Assembly: GCA_907163375.1 (NCBI GenBank) | Contig: CAJQUW010004746.1 | Coordinates: forward strand, 248,001 to 312,000 | DNA length: 64,000 nt | Origin: Prostheceraeus crozeri | Taxonomy: Eukaryota; Platyhelminthes; Polycladida; Euryleptidae | Reading direction: 5' to 3' | Shown here: in pieces, positions 1 to 12,590 of the stretch | Position numbering within the stretch: the stretch's first letter is position 1 | Layout: each line of letters opens with the position of its first letter | Notes under the pieces: model-generated | The model's database searches: none | What the model saw: only the letters and a program-made list of their open reading frames with translations | What the model was told of the DNA's origin: nothing | Translations under genes and position numbers: made by a program

Positions 1-178
1 CAGACTCTTTGACGAAGCGATCAGTTATTCAAATTGAATTCAGTTGATCTCTATGGAGGGATATAGAATGACGTTGAACTTGAATAGTTTTTAGCTTAAA
101 CCTCTCTCTGGGTTGACAGAATAATTCTCAACGACGGCAATCATCACTCAACCCTTTCCATCAGTTTCTTCAATTTAC

Positions 179-293
179 GGATTCTTTTCCAATATGTGGA
201 TGATAATTTCCTTTACTAATCGAATTGTCTTGTCCTCTGGCAATACTTCGAGGCTCTCCGCATGAAATCGGAAGAAAATCGTATTATTCCAGA
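179..293 (-). CDS. Candidate TBC1D31 3' exon (weak)
   Basis: The minus strand has an open stretch encoding NTIFFRFHAESLEVLPEDKT then IRLVKEIIIHILEKNP, ending at a possible donor GTAAAT at 178. Placed after the TBC exons, it resembles the vertebrate segment FEFFFHHRNNLDINVVIRQV with YHLMETTP. I cannot find a convincing AG acceptor in phase, and the expected preceding exon is missing, so the borders are approximate. It could be a chance open frame. Confidence 0.3.
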
Positions 294-299
294 TTAAAT

Positions 300-2556
300 T
301 TCATACCTTGCTAACTTATCATCAAATTACGGATCACATGTCACAAACATGTTTGATTCCACGATAAATTCTAAAAACTAATTCATGCGTGTGATCGCCG
401 ATAACTACACTGAACTTGCTAGCGCATATGAAGTTCGATAATTCTAATATTAGATAAGTCTCTAGAAATTTGCGCTTCATGGGTAACAAAAATATTGCTA
501 CAATCAACAAACAGGAAAACTTGCAATGTAATTTGCCCAAGGCAATTCCGATTTGATAAGATTTTTGATATGATCATGTGGTGGCGGGCGTGGATCTCAA
601 TTATGTGTGTGGCCAATAAACCCACTGAGTGAGACGTTGCACTTCACGACAAAAGCAACCAAAATAATGAAAAAAGAATAAATTGTCAAAACAACTAAAA
701 GCCGGCTTCATTAAGTCACGATTAAGTCAAATTTATTATGAAATGAATGCCTCTTCAACTTTCAAGCTACCTCACCCTAGGTTTTCAAATCAGTTTGTGA
801 CCTCAATTCATGACCTTGAAAAACAATTGCCACAAAACGTCAGTAGGAGGAGTTATTGTGAAGAATCAACCATCTCTTCTGGTGATATATCGCTTGCACA
901 GCCGCTCACTCCGTGCCAACGGCTCATTCTGTTAACTGAATGATGCTATCGATGGTAGCGGAGGCACCGAGGAGACTAGCCATGTGAGAAAGCAGCGTGT
1001 ATCATCATAATATCCTTGACAAAGCAAGAAGCGAAAATTTGGGTAAATTACTTGCATTTTACATTGTTTTATTGCGGAAGAAAGGGCTCCTAGGCCAAAC
1101 ATCAATTTTTGAACCGTGACTGCAACGGCCAGCAAAGATCTGCAAAGCATAGTTATGGTAGAGTGTGCTTGGGCCTCGGGCATGTTCAATGAAATGCTAC
1201 CTTTGCATTCGAGACCTAAACAGGCATGTGACGCGCTTCGACAAATGTGAGCGAGAACGTGCACTCGTACCTGCATGTTCGCCGCATGGCAGAGGGACCT
1301 TGGAACGACCCAAATGAATGGTGAGCCCTGGCATGAGGACTATCAGACCGATAACAAGTGCCATTCTCACATCATTACTCTATCATATTGATATCCACTG
1401 TAGTGAGAGCGGTGTAATACAGCAACGATTTTCAGCTTTTAATGAAATAAGATTGGATTGATTTCATGGTTCATCGAATCTATTTTCATTTATACACATG
1501 TTATTTTAATTTATGCAAAATCAATGTACATAAAGTTATCACAAAATAACGTGTTTGAAAAAAGGCTCATGAATTTAAAGGAGAATATCTTGCTATCCAA
1601 TGCCAAAAAACATGGCCGTCATAGCCGATAGTTGGACCATCACTTATCGACAATCGCCATAATGTTCGTCTTGAGATAATTCGACAGCTTTCATGTCAAC
1701 CACAGTCACTTCGCAATGCCACAACACCTCTCTTCCCTGCTTTGCATAGCACTCCATCGGACCACAATTTGTCAACAATTCGTCGCTTTAATTTGTTTTC
1801 ATTGCATATTGCCTCGTACGCCCTACTTTTAACTAGTTACCATTTCTGTTTCCATCCGTTTGTGAGCATTTGACAAGCTTCAGAGGAACGTCATTTCAAC
1901 TGCTTTGTATATTTAATTGTGACCTTGATCAGTCAAACAGGATGTTCGCAACTAATAAATACATCGCATACGTGCATGTTGTTTCATTTGAATTACTGAC
2001 TTAAAAGGCAGAGGCTTGCATGATGAACCAAAATTACTAAACAGAAAAGTGCAAGAAAATTAACCATTTCATGCTCTACCGGAAATAGTTTACGTGCTTT
2101 ACAATGAGTAAGTTCAAAGTCCTGTTGAATGCTCGTGCTCTTTACATAGGAAACAAAGAAATAGCTTCTCAAGAGCACAATTTTATATTAAAAAATTCTA
2201 ATACATCACTTCTCCACTTCACTTTGCGGCATCATTGCTGTTCTTAGCAAGCAAAAAATGATAATATTAGGCTTTTAGAACATTGTTGAAGCCGAATCCC
2301 GAGATCTTGACTCATTTTATAATAAAAAAATGCAGTTTCTGCAGATATCTCTGTATCATGAGTTGAACTATGAAAATGAGCTACCTTCATTGAGATACAT
2401 TGATTGGTCCACGAAGTTTTTGCCCCAATAAAGCTATCCGCTTTTCCCCAAAATGTTGTTTTTCTATATCACATGCACGACCAATCGACTACTCACAAAA
2501 ATAGACTAAAGCAGAATATGTAAGTGTAAAAAGTAAACAAATTTGTAACAGTGCAT
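300..2556. other. Non-coding stretch, no gene recognised
   Basis: Both strands hold only short open frames without recognisable domains or convincing splice borders. It lies where later TBC1D31 introns or exons would be expected. A minus-strand frame near 330-540 was considered as an exon and rejected. Confidence 0.5.
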
Positions 2557-4186
2557 CCCGTACGGAAATAAATGGGGTATGATCATAGTATGAATTCATA
2601 TATATAATCACAGTATGAAATCATACTATGTTCATAATAATGAATTCATACGTAAGATCATATGTATGAAATCGTACTATGATCTTAGTATGAATTCATA
2701 CTATGATCATACGTATGAATATGTAATGCTTTTTTTACACTTTTCATACGTATGAAAACAGTAAGAATTCATACGTATGATCATAGCATGATTTCTTCAT
2801 AGTATAATCATAGTATGATTTTTTCATAGTATGATTGCAGCATGATTTCTTCATAGTATGATTAGAGTATGATTTTTTCATAGTATGGTCACAGTATAAT
2901 TTCTTCATGGTGTGATCATAGTTTGAGTACAGTAGGAGTTTTCTTAGTATGAACTAAATATAGTCACTTTTTCATCGTGTGATTACGAACCGATTTTGAT
3001 AGTATGACACTACTGTCAGATTTTTCAATTATCAGTATTTTCTTCTGATTCATGAAATGTTTTCAGCGATCTAACATGAACAATTGAGCACCAAAATCAG
3101 AAATAGTGTTCAAATGTTAGTGATGAGTGTTCCAGGATACTAATTCATTAATTATCAAAACTTATTTCAATTACTCAGCCTGTCGGCTAACAACATTTCA
3201 CAGTAAGTCGATGTCATCATCTTTAATAACTTTAGCTCTATAACTATGTTGTTAACTATGTGTAACACAGAGAACAAGCGTGGCCATGGAGAATTCATTG
3301 AGTTTATTCTTTCTTAAACTGTAGGTCCATCAAATGTTTCTAAATCGATAGTCAGATTAGTGTAATAAAAGCTAACATCCACGATAAATCGATGCATAGA
3401 AAAAATAAGTACTAGAAAATATATTAAATAAACAAACAACATGTTTATCGTTTTTACTCATAAATCATCATTATCAGTGCAACCCTGATTCACCGAAAAA
3501 ATTGCCGAAACATCTAATTTGATTATGCAGATATACAATGAACATAACAAGTGAACCAATCAGATATTCTACGACAAATGTAAAAACATGAATTTCATTG
3601 CAAGAAGTGTGCCAAGCGGCGTTGACAACTGACAGCAATGGCGAAAAATTCTTGAACACAATAAAAAGTTAAAATTCAATAAAACTTCAGTTAAACTTCA
3701 ATAAAAAGTTAAAATTACTAGCGAGAAGCGTTAAAATATGAAATAAGAGTGAATATGGAAGAAACAAGTACATTTCTTCGGATTTATTAATCATCAAATA
3801 ACTGAATTGACACTTTCAATTGGCATGAATCACGCAATTGATTGGAAATGAAAGCTCAGACGATCTCTTAATTAGTAGAAAGTAATAGTACTATAAAATA
3901 CGGATCACCATCGAAGAAACGGAAATTATACTTACCTCAAAATGTCATGTCACATGAAAAATAAATGATACAAGCTTATTATCTCAGGCGAAAAATCAAT
4001 CTGCTGAACATATTCGCTACATAGCAAAACATACGAAATCATGAAATGGTAAGAGATTTCCATAGCATGATTTTCGCATGAAAAAATCATACGAAATCAT
4101 ATTATGAAATGGTATGAAGTTTTCATAGTATGAAAAATTCATACTTAATCATACCCAAAATTCATACCCATTTATTTCCGTACGGG
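2557..4186. mobile_element. Non-autonomous DNA transposon with CCCGTACGG ends
   Basis: The left end CCCGTACGGAAATAAATGGG is matched by its reverse complement at 4168-4186 (one G fewer in the run). Just inside both ends the sequence is dominated by ATCATAGTATGA-like repeats in both orientations (about 2575-2960 and 4030-4160). The middle, about 1 kb, has no coding capacity I can recognise. This fits a long MITE or foldback-like element moved by a transposase elsewhere. A target duplication is not clear (at most AT on both sides), so I leave the superfamily open. Confidence 0.75.
2575..2960. repeat. Subterminal TATGA/TCATA repeat array
   Basis: At least fifteen near-copies of CATAGTATGA or its complement occur here. 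Many sit in larger units such as ATAGTATGATTTTTTCATAG spaced by about 30-35 bases between 2800 and 2900. Alternating orientation makes several short palindromes (for example TCATACGTATGA). A smaller matching set lies at 4020-4160 near the other end of the element, so the array is probably the transposase-binding subterminal region. Confidence 0.65.
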
Positions 4187-5813
4187 ATTCCACACGCATG
4201 ACAGCAGGGATGCTCAGCATGTGAGAAATGTGAGGAAACGTTAAAAAGTGTGACAAACAGGATGATGCGTGTGAGAAAATGTGAGAAATGCGTCTTATGG
4301 AGAAAACATAGCTGCTGCACCCATAGATGCATAGTGCATCCATAGTGCAGTACCCATAGAGCAGCGCAATTCCATCTAATTACACGCCAAGCTGATGTGT
4401 TAGAATTTGTGTTGATTTATTTTAATATTTCACGCCTCTTCTGAGCACATATAATGCATCACTGCAAGCATTTCATCTAATATGATGAAGCTACCTGCAA
4501 CCAAAGTTTATCCTGCTATTTAGCTTCAGATCTAAAAAAACACAGATTGAGCTACAATCATTAAGACAGTGTTTCAGCGATGTGTAGGTGTATCATGTTA
4601 AATAACGACGCAGTAATGACGTGACGAGTTCACTTATCAAATCGAGGCATTCAGATTGAGTGATCGAATACGAGGAGATAAAGTGTAGCATGAAAAAACA
4701 GCTTTCGACAACTAACCTACTCAATTATTAATTTCACCTCTTACAATGACTGCATAACATCCGGCATTAATTATTTTACTTCCACGATTAATGCAACAGC
4801 ATTTTTGTTGTTTTATTTAGTTGCAACCTTCAGCTTGATTAGTCAACAACCATAACATTCAAGATGCACGGGGACGTCAAACGCATCCTTCGTAAAAAAC
4901 TTCGTTTCGCTTCGCTATCTTTAAGTTCCAATCGATATTGACAACAATAATTTGTTTTTCATAAAATACGAGTAGACTGATTAAAACCATAATCCCTTGT
5001 CGCATGCCAAGAGTACTACAAATTTAAGTGATTAAAGAGCTGATGTTGGACTGCAGTTAAGATCTGCCAGTCGAGTAACCAATGGATAATGAATGCTCAA
5101 TCCAAGTCATACAGTTTTGTATGATAGCCATATGCAGCTGTAATCCAGAAATTGAGACTGATGCAATGTCTCATAATCAAGAGATTTTGATTATGACCTC
5201 GTTTTATGACAGATCCTAACTTTCCAATGTTCCGTCTGGCACCTGAACGAGAGTGGGAGCGAAAAGTGCAATAAATGTTCATGTAATTTGCTTATGTAAT
5301 GTTCCATGTTCACATTTGTAAAAATTTAATTTCTTCGAAAATAATAGTTATAGCTATAAGACATTCATAAAAACTGATTGAAGCATTTATAAAAAATGGA
5401 TTAACTCATTGGTGATCGAACAAAACGATTTTTGAAAATTGATCATTCTCAATTCTTTCGAATGCAAATTGACAGTGTGATCTCATCCTTTAATTGAACA
5501 CAAATATCTGTGTTTTTATTTGGCATCCATCGCTCCGCATTGGCTATTAATCTTTTGTACTAACATCGCAATCCCGCTAATTTCTTATTCACTTCCTTGC
5601 TCAACATGAAATAGAACGATCGAAAGCGCTCGCTGATGAATTTGGTGTTTTTGTTTATTTATAAATTAAGAAAGTGATCAAATTTCCTTCGCTATCACTT
5701 TCAGTCGAAATCTTCCTAAAATGGAACAAAATAAAAAAATGGGTTAATTATCAATTCCATATCCTTTAGGTCTCCTAAAACAATGATAGAAAACAAAATG
5801 TTGATCATCATAC
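4187..5813. other. Non-coding stretch, no gene recognised
   Basis: This lies between the TATGA element and the last firm TBC1D31 exon. It is AT-rich and holds only short random frames. It is presumably intron, because the exon at 5814 has a good donor into it. Confidence 0.5.
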
Positions 5814-5947
5814 CTCGGTTGTGATCCCATGAGACACGTAATACTCGTACAATTCACGATCTTGATATGCAAGTACGTTTTCAACCATTCCGAGGTAGTT
5901 GATTGGTGGATTGGGAAAATACTCAAACCATGAGCTGCACCAGTTAA
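5814..5947 (-). CDS. TBC1D31: TBC1D31 exon: TBC domain NWCSSWFEYFPNPPIN
   Basis: A 134-nt exon after TTTGTTTCAG and before GTATGATG. It encodes VNWCSSWFEYFPNPPINYLG, then MVENVLAYQDRELYEYYV and SHGITTE, the counterpart of vertebrate NWCQHWFEYFPNPPINILSM and ENVLAFHDKELLQHFIDHDI. It is the most 3' exon I can place firmly. The next exon should begin near the vertebrate LYAWPLLETVF; I did not find that sequence between 0.3 and 5.8 kb. Confidence 0.95.
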
Positions 5948-6080
5948 CTGAAACAAAAATTATTAATTCGAGACTGATTGAATAGAACTTGATAACGTAG
6001 TAAGTCTTAAAAATAAAGAAATACCAAATAAGCTAATGACACCAACTTGATGTAAAGCACAAACATATCATAGAGCTTAC

Positions 6081-6214
6081 CGATTATTGTAGCCACAGTC
6101 TCAAAGGCAAATACTTGATTGTTTTGGAAAAGTTTTGCAAATGGAAATGCAAAAAGTGCTATAAAATCAGTCTCTCCGAATATTGGTGACCAATGAGCTA
6201 ACGCAGACAAGCAT
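6081..6214 (-). CDS. TBC1D31: TBC1D31 exon: TBC domain LSALAHWSPIFGETDFIALF
   Basis: A 134-nt exon after CATTTGTAG and before GTAAGCTC. It encodes CLSALAHWSPIFGETDFIAL then FAFPFAKLFQNNQVFAFETV and ATII. This is near identity with vertebrate TLSALAHWSVIF and LAFPFVKLFQNNQLICFEVIAT. The usual TBC motif B (IxxDxxR), which supplies the catalytic Arg in active Rab GAPs, is not seen here or in the preceding exon. Confidence 0.96.
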
Positions 6215-6814
6215 CTACAAATGAGCAATAAATATTGTGCAGCATGTAAACTAGAATTTTATCACAAAAAAAGAGAAGGCTAGGAATACCTTCTCCTACA
6301 ATGCAGGAGTCCAAAAACTAAGATTTTCTCGCAAAATGTACCACTAAGCGAGGCCTTTCGGGAGTCTCAGATGACCATCGTCAGGCTAAGCAGGAGACAT
6401 TGTTCATCATGTTAACTAGCATCATATTCTTCGATTTCTATTCACATGAATTTGGAACCTGGAGTTGACATATTATGTCTATGTCTATCATACTGAATGT
6501 TGACACAAAAATACACCAACAATTTTAAAGGATAGATTAAAAGGTACACATGTAATTAAAAGTAAGCGAATGCAACATCCAGTAAAACGAGAACCCGCTC
6601 ATGTGAAGATGAGGAAGTCAAACGGCTCATATACAATTATCTCCTTTCTAATATAGTAAGTGCTCTTTTCCAAAAGCGCTGTAGACAATCAAATGCGCGC
6701 ACATTGCTTCCTTTCGGTATTCTGGTAGTTTCAGCGATTATAATTGAACACAATGTTCGATTTGTGCCTTTGCAACGTATCAAATTAATATAGAAAATCA
6801 AACATCCAACTTAC

Positions 6815-6961
6815 CGCTGTAAGACACGCATTAGCTTCTGACTTCGAACAGGGTATTTTTCATGAAGTAATTCATATGAAGAATGCACTCCTTTATCATT
6901 AATAGCTGTATAAGCTTCATAATTTTCAGGAAGCTGCAGCACTGATCGCCAAATGAGTCCT
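6815..6961 (-). CDS. TBC1D31: TBC1D31 exon: TBC domain GLIWRSVLQLPENYEAY
   Basis: A 147-nt exon after CATTTTTCAG and before GTAAGTTG. It encodes GLIWRSVLQLPENYEAYTAI, then NDKGVHSSYELLHEKYPV and RSQKLMRVLQR. Alignment with vertebrate FIWRSLLQLPENHTAF and KYPIKSRKLLRVLQR is very close. Phase links to both neighbours create Arg at each junction. The I-W pair of TBC motif A is present. Confidence 0.96.
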
Positions 6962-9900
6962 CTGAAAAATGTGTTATAATTATGTTGCAAATCAAGCAAT
7001 TACCTATCTTTTATGAATGATTCAAAATATTTCCTGATAGCACGTGAAACACTATGCCCTAGATTGATTACCTTCTTCAAATCATTTCTTATCATTAAAT
7101 CAACAACACCAGAACACATTGAGCATCAAGTGGAGACACAAAGACTCAATCATTTCTCGAGGCAGACATCCACAAATATATTTGAATTTCAATGCATAAA
7201 AAATGCATTGACAGATAAATCGAGTCAATGAAAACTTGTTGATAAGGCCTATATAATCACTATTGATTTTATTACACACACTCTGATTACCTAATGATAT
7301 GACGGGTGTAGAAAAAGGAGACAAATAGCTTTCTACAAGCCTTCTGCTAAACAATCAAATTACTTACATGCAAAGCAAAACCTCGTGCACAATAAAAATT
7401 AGTAGAAAAATCGGTGTCCATCAACGAGAAAAGAAGCTGATGTCCATCAACTAATATACGCAGTCCGTGCATGTATTTAGAATACGTGGAAAGTGCTTGG
7501 AGCATTAGAAGAGCTTGTCAATTCATAAGTGTCCCTCAATATCTATTAAATCGTTATATTGTCACTTTTGCATCCCCCTATCGTCTTTGGTGCATAGATG
7601 TAAACCTACAACATGCACCGATCATGTGATCACTCGAATTACATCCCTGTAATGCATGATTTTGTAAGGCTTTCTATGTCTACAGGGTAGCAAGTTCCAC
7701 GAAGCCGGTAATTATTTTCCTGATTGGAAATGATTAACCTGGTGCAGACTTCTATGGAAAAAGTTATGCATTGTAACAGATAATGCATAGATTTCTTCGG
7801 TCATTATTTCTCATAATAACCTCGAGCCTTCGGCTCTCGGTAATTATAGCAAATAATGACCTTAAATCTATGTATTGTCTATTACGTAATTGTGTGGAAT
7901 GGACGGCTACACAGAGGTTCATCTACATACCACGAACCTCAACCTCTGTCACTCCTTTTTCTTTGCGTTTTGCAGTCAGTGGTACCTAAACAACACGATT
8001 TCCAAGAAGAGAGACCTGATTAGAGTCATCATCAATTAGTTATCTCTGTGCCATTCTTTTAAATCATAAATGTAGAAAATAAAGTTAAAGAAACTACTCG
8101 CCTAAATATCAAAGAAAAAATACAATTGAAAACATTGGGAGATGCTTTCAATTAACTGACATTCAACAGTGCATCGAAACTGAGCTATCACACGGCATGT
8201 GAATAAAAATTCAATTACAAATTGCACCACCTGTAGTCCTGTATGCATATTTGGATGATTTTTGTATAATTCCTTAAGAACTTCCTGCTTACTACAGATG
8301 CAAGAAGATGAACAATCCTTTGACCCACATAATACAGGAATGTTACTGAAATAAAAACAGCTTATTTTAGTATTTCTAACATTTGATATGCCTTGTAATG
8401 AGTTAATCAAACTGAAAATATGAAAACCTGATATACACCTGCAACAGCTGCCAAAAATATAAATTTGTTTATAAACATCAATGCAGACAACTTTTTACAT
8501 CGCGTGTGGTCAATCAACGAAATCAGCTGGCTGATACGCTAGACTGTGTTATGAAGGTGTACTTCTCAAGAGCGAAATTCTTAAAATGCCAAGTTTTGCA
8601 CGGAAAGAAGTACGGAGGGTAAATCAGATCATATCAATTTACCTTTGAAACTTGTTTGCATTGTAGTATCTAGAACTGTGGCAATAAATCGGAATGATTC
8701 ATTTAATTTTTTGACATTCAAATGTTGATGATAATGGAACTTAAGATTTTAACGACACTTGGCAATTCTATGTTTATGAAGCAAATATCGTTGAAGTATT
8801 GGTAAGTCCATAAATAATTACCTGAATTCATCTAATCTCTGCAAACTTCTATCCACTATTGACAGTCATGAATCAGTTTTTTGAAAATCTCTAAATCACT
8901 GAGCAAGGAGTGGGGAATTTGAATCATGTACATTCGATTGTAAGCCACATAACTCAGCACATACGCAACTTACATGCAGTCTAGCATGAGCACTCAGCAG
9001 CTTTCCGCTACATTTTACATCACATCTTTTATATAGTGACCCTGCGAATTCGTGTTTTAAATTTAATCGGACATCAATATTAGCGGTTCGTCGTGTTTTT
9101 GCATGAGACTAAATGAGACTAAGACATCACAGAGTAGATGGAACTGATCTTGTTCTCATAGTCATACATCGTAGCAAGAATTTTGTTTTTCTGGCCGGAA
9201 CATAGTCGTTCGTTACAGACAGGGCATACTGAACAATGCTGTGTCATCAACATTAAACAGCCTGATATTCCCAAACTTAGAATTGATGTCTATGTGCCCA
9301 AATGAGAGCGCTAGGCGTATAGCGGTCAATATTCATACTCATCAATGGGATTGCGATAAACGTTGGTGCTATGCAGTGTACAATACATACAGTATGCTAT
9401 TTACTTTGAAAATATATCCATACCGTCATTAATGGTCGCATTAAGCCGTCACTTTTGGTGTAACCCTAAGGTCACATGCATTTGTTGAGCTATTTTTAAA
9501 ACGTTGCTATTTTAAACGGCTTGCAGGTTTAAACGTTTTCTTGAAAGCGCTTTCATGTGCGTTTGATGTCTGTTCAATACTGCTTCTGAAAATATACTTT
9601 CTGTTATAGTTCAGTCATCTTTAATTCTACAACGGCATCATCAAAATTTTCTGACAGATGCATTCTGGGGATTGACGAGTTAATTGGTAGAGACATGCAT
9701 TGAATATTACCATTTGGAATGTAACATAGACAAAAGGGTGAAGTCCTTTTGTGATTTTGCTGCTATATGCGAACATGTTAGGAAGTAAGGCAGTATCATC
9801 GGTTACTACGTGAATGACAGCATCATGGCACACTTCATGCGACATTCTGTATTGTATTGTGTTCTAGTTGTAAATGAAGAAACAGGGTAAAAAAATTCAC

Positions 9901-10078
9901 ACGTTTCCAATTGACCAGTCTCGAACAGATCTCGTGTACATGTTGCCTTTACTGTGATCGCTTGACCACGGCATCTAGTACACTGGATTGATCTCCAGTC
10001 TCCACCAACATATTCTAATCCGAACATTAAAAAAAGATAAAATTTTCCTATCAGATAATCATGAATTATAATCTTCAC
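6962..10078. other. TBC1D31: TBC1D31 intron, about 3.1 kb, no recognised element
   Basis: The intron runs between the exons ending at 10079 and starting at 6961. It holds no recognisable mobile element. A 102-residue minus-strand open frame at 8102-8410 matches nothing I know, and the flanking exon codons join without it. Confidence 0.6.
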
Positions 10079-10161
10079 CTGTATTTCGCGGGATATTGAC
10101 CATATTCTGCGAGTATCGCTCGTAACTTCTTCCTATCCAAGCACGTCGCCAACTTGCGAGC
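10079..10161 (-). CDS. TBC1D31: TBC1D31 exon: start of TBC domain (AILAEYGQYPAKYR)
   Basis: An 83-nt exon after GCATTACAG and before GTGAAGAT. It encodes ARKLATCLDRKKLRAILAEY then GQYPAKYR, parallel to vertebrate GLNKKRLQILLKGYGEYPTKYR. Its last codon (AG + A of the next exon) gives the Arg that leads into GLIWRSVLQLPE. Confidence 0.9.
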
Positions 10162-11469
10162 CTGTAATGCAAGGAAAGTAAGAATACATTGAAAAAATCC
10201 CGGAATGAGAATTTAGTCCGTGAGGTACAGTCAAAGCAGAGACACAACTACCAATATAGCCTATATTACCGATCATAACAAATCATCAACACATCAAAAA
10301 ATGTTAAAGTCAGCACATGCGTGATAACTGATTCACAGCTCTGTAGTTAGCGGTAACTGTCTTCAGTACCTGCCACTGAAGTTGATAATTCTAATCCGGC
10401 GAAACACAAAATGCATCATCATGTTAATTCGCGCATTTTTACATTCATTGGTGATAATTACAATGGAGTTTTTCACTGGCAAAGCGCGAAACATCATGAC
10501 ATCATGACATATTTTCACTGCATGGGAACGCTGGAGAAAATGCTTTTATAAAATTTTCTATTAGACTATCATATGCACGCAAACAAACATCGAACTTTCA
10601 GCTGCTTGATAGGGTAACATACGAGAAGAGGATGTCAAATCTTACGCAAAATATCGCATTCACTGTCGCAGCGGCGTTGAGAGTGAGGCCAGATTTCTCT
10701 TCCAATTGAAACTTCACTAGTTGGTTCACAAAAATGTGATCTGAATCCCCGAAGCAGCATATGGAAGCTTTTCGATTTAAGCACGAAAATTGATCGGTGA
10801 TCCTCAATGACCTTTTTTGTATCTAATAAACTTAAATAATTCCAGTAAAGTGCATAACTCAAATATAGTTCCTCAATTTAGACAACTCAGTAACTTTGCA
10901 TGGAAAATACTTATTTCCGCTTCAGGGGTTGTATATTTCATTGAAAATGCTAAGGCAAATAAATGCAGAACTTTGGTGTAGTAGGATGTGAAAAATCATT
11001 TACTTTGATTCATTATTGCAATGCTTTGCTAGCATGTGGAATTTTTTAGCCTGATGTCTCTTTAATTGTCAATTTCACATGATTTGCATGAATGCGCTCT
11101 GACAAAACGACAAAATATCAACCAATCGAATTGCAATCAACCGATGAAGCGATTAGGTGTCTAGAGAGAGAATAAATAATGACAATGTTGCTAATCACAA
11201 AAGAGATTCCAATTCTAAGTCATGATCATTTTAGTATGAACAGTAAATTTGATGGTCAATGCAGTTCCGTGATCTATCGTCAATGAAAGTCAACATGTCC
11301 CATCAATTGACGGGTAGCAATCAAACTTTTCCCGCTAATTTCATCACAAATATCCGCCAACACGAAGTTTTGACGTTTAAACATCAACACTTAGTAGCAT
11401 TTCACAGGAAGTTTTGCCTTCACGCAAATATTCTCTTAGCTAAAGAGTGATGAATATTACATGAAAAAA

Positions 11470-11660
11470 ATAAAGCATTAGCGTCACTACTACCCCATAC
11501 TGGGGACTTGGACGGTGCTGACATAGTTAGACTTATCTGGAGCGTTGTGGTAGTCCGGATGCCCTTCATGACGACTTCAAATGGCACTTTCGGGGCTCGA
11601 CCTCTTGACCAAAAGGTCGCTAGGCCAAGCACCTAACCACTGTGCCACGGAAACCAGTGG
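11470..11660 (-). repeat. tRNA-derived SINE, copy A
   Basis: Read on the minus strand, the head is tRNA-like: box A region GTGGCACAGTGGTTAGGTGC and box B region AGAGGTCGAGCCCCGA. A conserved body follows (GAAGTCGTCATGAAGGGCAT, then CACAACGCTCCAGAT), ending in a short palindrome around CCCCAGTATGGGG. The second copy at about 36.81-37.01 kb aligns over the whole length in the same orientation. This copy lies in the intron between the exons at 12492 and 10161. Confidence 0.82.
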
Positions 11661-12491
11661 TTATATATTGTCGGAGACAATGTAACATATATTGTCGGAG
11701 AATCGAATTTCCAATTATTCCCTATCCCTTGAGTTCCTTGTCTAACCTAGAATGCACCAAAACAAGCGAACACAAAAACAGACTTGCAAATTGAGACATC
11801 AAAAGAACCGGAGTTGCTTAGAAGAGGTCCAAGAGTTTTCATAAAATGAGTAGCCTGCTTGCTATGCACAGAATAAATTAACATTGGCCCTATTGAGAAT
11901 CGACATCATTTGCTGACAATGATTCTCCTTCAAATAGTACTTCGACCGAAAGGCAGCGGCCAAATGGCACAATGAATTGCTCTACTCAAAAATGTCAATG
12001 GAGGCGTTTTCTTTAAAATCAGTGGGGTCCACCCTAAAAGAGAGCAAATAAATTTATTCGAACTCTTGCTGTATTGACCACAGAATCTTCTTTATAGGAA
12101 AAATCTCTCTGCTTGTCCAAGAGGGTGCAAAATTTACGTTGTTACGCCTCCGCTATTTGAAATTGCTTTAAGTGTCAATGTGCATGATTAACATGTAAAA
12201 TGGGCAACTCTCATCTAATTATCGTCCTCTCTACGTCTTGTGGAGTAAAAGTTAAAACTCCTACACCTCTAAACAAACAATCAAGTACGCTAACCATGCA
12301 TTCATTAGTGAACAGTCATTATTCTTGTCTGCATTTACTCATGCCATTACTTTTTGCTTTCGTCATCTCAATCATAAATATTGTTTCAATAATTAAGGAA
12401 GTTACAGTGGAAGAATTTCCAATCTGAATCACCGATGAGCTATTGAAGGACCAACTTAACATATGAGTATAGACAACATAATGACACTTAC

Positions 12492-12590
12492 ATTTTCTTT
12501 TTCTTCACGAACAAGATTTGCTTTCAAAACATTTTGTCGCCGGTCGCGTTCAGCTGTGTCTCGAACAATTTTGATGGGAGGTGGGAGAGT
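12492..12590 (-). CDS. TBC1D31: TBC1D31 exon: linker between WD40 and TBC regions
   Basis: A 99-nt phase-0 exon after GCATTCCAG and before GTAAGTGT. It encodes TLPPPIKIVRDTAERDRRQN followed by VLKANLVREEKEN. In vertebrates the same place holds KPPPPLVKVIED and a charged linker that is considerably longer, so this animal has a shortened linker or an extra small exon I have not found between 12.49 and 10.16 kb. The Pro run and KIV are the conserved points. Confidence 0.82.

Noticed and set aside
334-540. Minus-strand frame CKFSCLLIVAIFLLPMKRKF as a TBC1D31 exon
   Set aside because: Only a loose hydrophobic resemblance to the vertebrate FLLMTVVAYNICSR region, no start codon or good splice borders, and the gap to the candidate at 293 is too short for an intron.
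2575-2960. TATGA repeat region as a CRISPR-like array or simple microsatellite
   Set aside because: Repeats are irregular, in both orientations and without unique spacers, and they lie inside transposon ends in an animal genome.
8102-8410. 102-residue minus-strand open frame within the 3.1 kb intron
   Set aside because: No recognised domain. The flanking TBC1D31 exons join codon-perfectly without it.
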